Below, in pieces: positions 63,347 through 64,000 of a stretch of DNA of 64,000 bases. The position numbers were made by a program, and so were the translations under genes. Location: contig NZ_JACJSA010000015.1 in assembly GCF_014697545.1 (NCBI RefSeq), positions 62,001 to 126,000 on the forward strand, read 5' to 3'. Under the pieces are notes generated by a model. It did no database searches and had not been told where the DNA came from. It saw only the letters and a program-made list of their open reading frames with translations. Source of the DNA: Oscillatoria sp. FACHB-1407 (GTDB lineage Bacteria; Cyanobacteriota; Cyanobacteriia; Elainellales; Elainellaceae). Position 1 is the stretch's first letter. Every line of letters begins with the position of its first letter.

Positions 63347-63784
63347 ATGCGTCAATTTTTTGGCAAGTATCGCGGCAAAGTGGTAGCCAACAAAGACCCA
63401 ATGCATTTAGGTCGAATTCAAGTGCAAGTACCAGCTATTTTTGGGGCGGGGCATCAGAGTTGGGCACTACCCTGTGTACCTTACGCAGGTTCCGATGTAG
63501 GGTTCTTTGCTATTCCTCCAGTTGGTGCCAATATTTGGGTTGAATTTGAGGGAGGTGACCCCGATAATCCGATCTGGAGTGGGTGTTTTTGGGGACAAGA
63601 CGAACTGCCACACAGGGTAAGGGTAGATGATCCTACCCGTGTGCAGGTGTTTAAGTCTGAGGGGATGACTTGCGTTCTCGATCGCTCCGAAGGTACTCCA
63701 GGCTTCACCATTCAGGTGGAACAACCTATTGTCAGAGGTGTGCTCAAGTTAGTGTTCAACACATCGGTGCTGATTCGGAAATGA
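63347..63784 (+). CDS. Baseplate assembly protein V-like (contractile injection / phage tail)
   Basis: 145 residues. RQFFGKYRGKVVANKDPMHLGRIQVQVPAIFG opens an OB-fold like that of gpV/Gp5 and VgrG, then ALPCVPYAGSDVGFFAIPPVGANIWVEFEGGDPDNPIWSGCFWG is the conserved block (P-P-V-G-A-x-V-W-V-E-F-E-G-G-D-P). In contractile tails and injection systems this protein forms the spike hub. The C-terminal part (about 120-145) is short compared with the eCIS gpV proteins I remember, so it may be truncated. GGAGACATTC before ATG 63347 is a good ribosome site. A MITE-like element begins 36 bp after the stop; whether more baseplate genes follow lies outside the window. Confidence 0.85.
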   Translation: MRQFFGKYRGKVVANKDPMHLGRIQVQVPAIFGAGHQSWALPCVPYAGSDVGFFAIPPVGANIWVEFEGGDPDNPIWSGCFWGQDELPHRVRVDDPTRVQVFKSEGMTCVLDRSEGTPGFTIQVEQPIVRGVLKLVFNTSVLIRK

Positions 63785-63819
63785 GACCGTTCCCGTATCT
63801 TGCGCCTCGAATTTGAGAC

Positions 63820-63924
63820 AGTAAGTAGGTGGTTTCAAATAAATGTAAGAAGGGGGGTGTGTGGGATACATCCCCCTTCACCCCTTCTTCCCATCCTGCG
63901 TTTAATTACGCCCACCTACTTACT
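63820..63924. repeat. MITE-like 105-bp element, family R9
   Basis: The first 13 bases AGTAAGTAGGTGG (63820-63832) and the last 13 CCACCTACTTACT (63912-63924) are exact inverted repeats. The interior has AAGGGGGGTGTGTGGG...CCCCCTTCACCCC. No other copy is visible here. No coding frame. 63925-64000 contains nothing I can support. Confidence 0.85.
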
Positions 63925-64000
63925 TGGAAATAAGGCTGTAACTGTTTAACTTGATGAGAAGTTATTTGCGATCGCCACGGTTGCTTGATGCACAGCGTCG

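Overview
The window comes from a cyanobacterial chromosome. The palindrome GCGATCGC (HIP1) and its core GCGATCGCC recur throughout on both strands. Many genes belong to families I know mainly from cyanobacteria: a DUF3155 protein, a DUF3285 protein between prfB and ybeY, a phycobilisome-fold protein, DUF1206 and DUF839 proteins, and a GAF-domain histidine kinase. The tracts of 7-bp tandem repeats and the many 90-165 bp non-coding repeats suggest a repeat-rich, probably filamentous (Leptolyngbya/Oscillatoriales-like) genome; that placement is inference.

Layout. 1-3.4 kb: partial TetR regulator, heptamer-repeat tract, an FAD oxidoreductase whose promoter is flanked by twin palindromes, and an MgtC/SapB protein. 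3.4-5.1 kb: a nest of abutting MITE-like repeats, a small duplicated-motif protein and an orphan terminator. 5.1-13.8 kb: thioredoxin-NHL protein, a TRAP transporter (dctQ-dctM with the receptor gene convergent), Tat-exported DUF839/PhoX-like protein, MOSC protein, DUF1206 membrane protein. 14.2-18 kb: three lineage-specific hypothetical proteins and an apparently orphan DNA methyltransferase. 18.4-26.3 kb: universal stress protein, hotdog thioesterase, MFS transporter, acetolactate synthase with a C-terminal zinc ribbon, VOC protein, a 5'-truncated AraC gene, a GT2 glycosyltransferase. 26.6-33.2 kb: TPP riboswitch and thiC, an hsp20 gene with a possible RNA thermometer, DUF3155 protein beside an NtcA-like site, histidine kinase, phycobiliprotein-like protein, MTA phosphorylase. 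33.3-45.4 kb: ribBA, glycosyltransferase-like protein, argC, a fasciclin protein, then the collinear run prfB (programmed +1 frameshift), DUF3285, ybeY, dgkA, trpG/pabA, an MBL-fold protein without its usual metal motif, and pepP. 45.8-55.1 kb: diguanylate cyclase, ATP-grasp ligase, pyrG, an unannotated 30-residue membrane peptide gene, tpiA, a response regulator and DUF2294. 55.6-58.2 kb: three clustered genes for exported proteins including a predicted outer-membrane beta-barrel. 58.5-64 kb: GST-fold protein, two membrane-linked unknowns, azoreductase, and a contractile-injection gpV-like baseplate protein followed by a MITE-like element.

Most genes are housekeeping (thiamine, riboflavin, arginine, branched-chain amino acid, CTP, glycolysis, translation termination, rRNA maturation) set between accessory genes. 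I see no rRNA, tRNA, CRISPR array or intact transposase gene. The novelty is mainly in the non-coding part: several unrelated short-element families, some sharing TATAGC...GCTATA ends and inserted next to each other, one larger element flanked by 9-bp direct repeats, candidate regulatory sites, and a very small membrane-protein gene with a strong ribosome-binding site.
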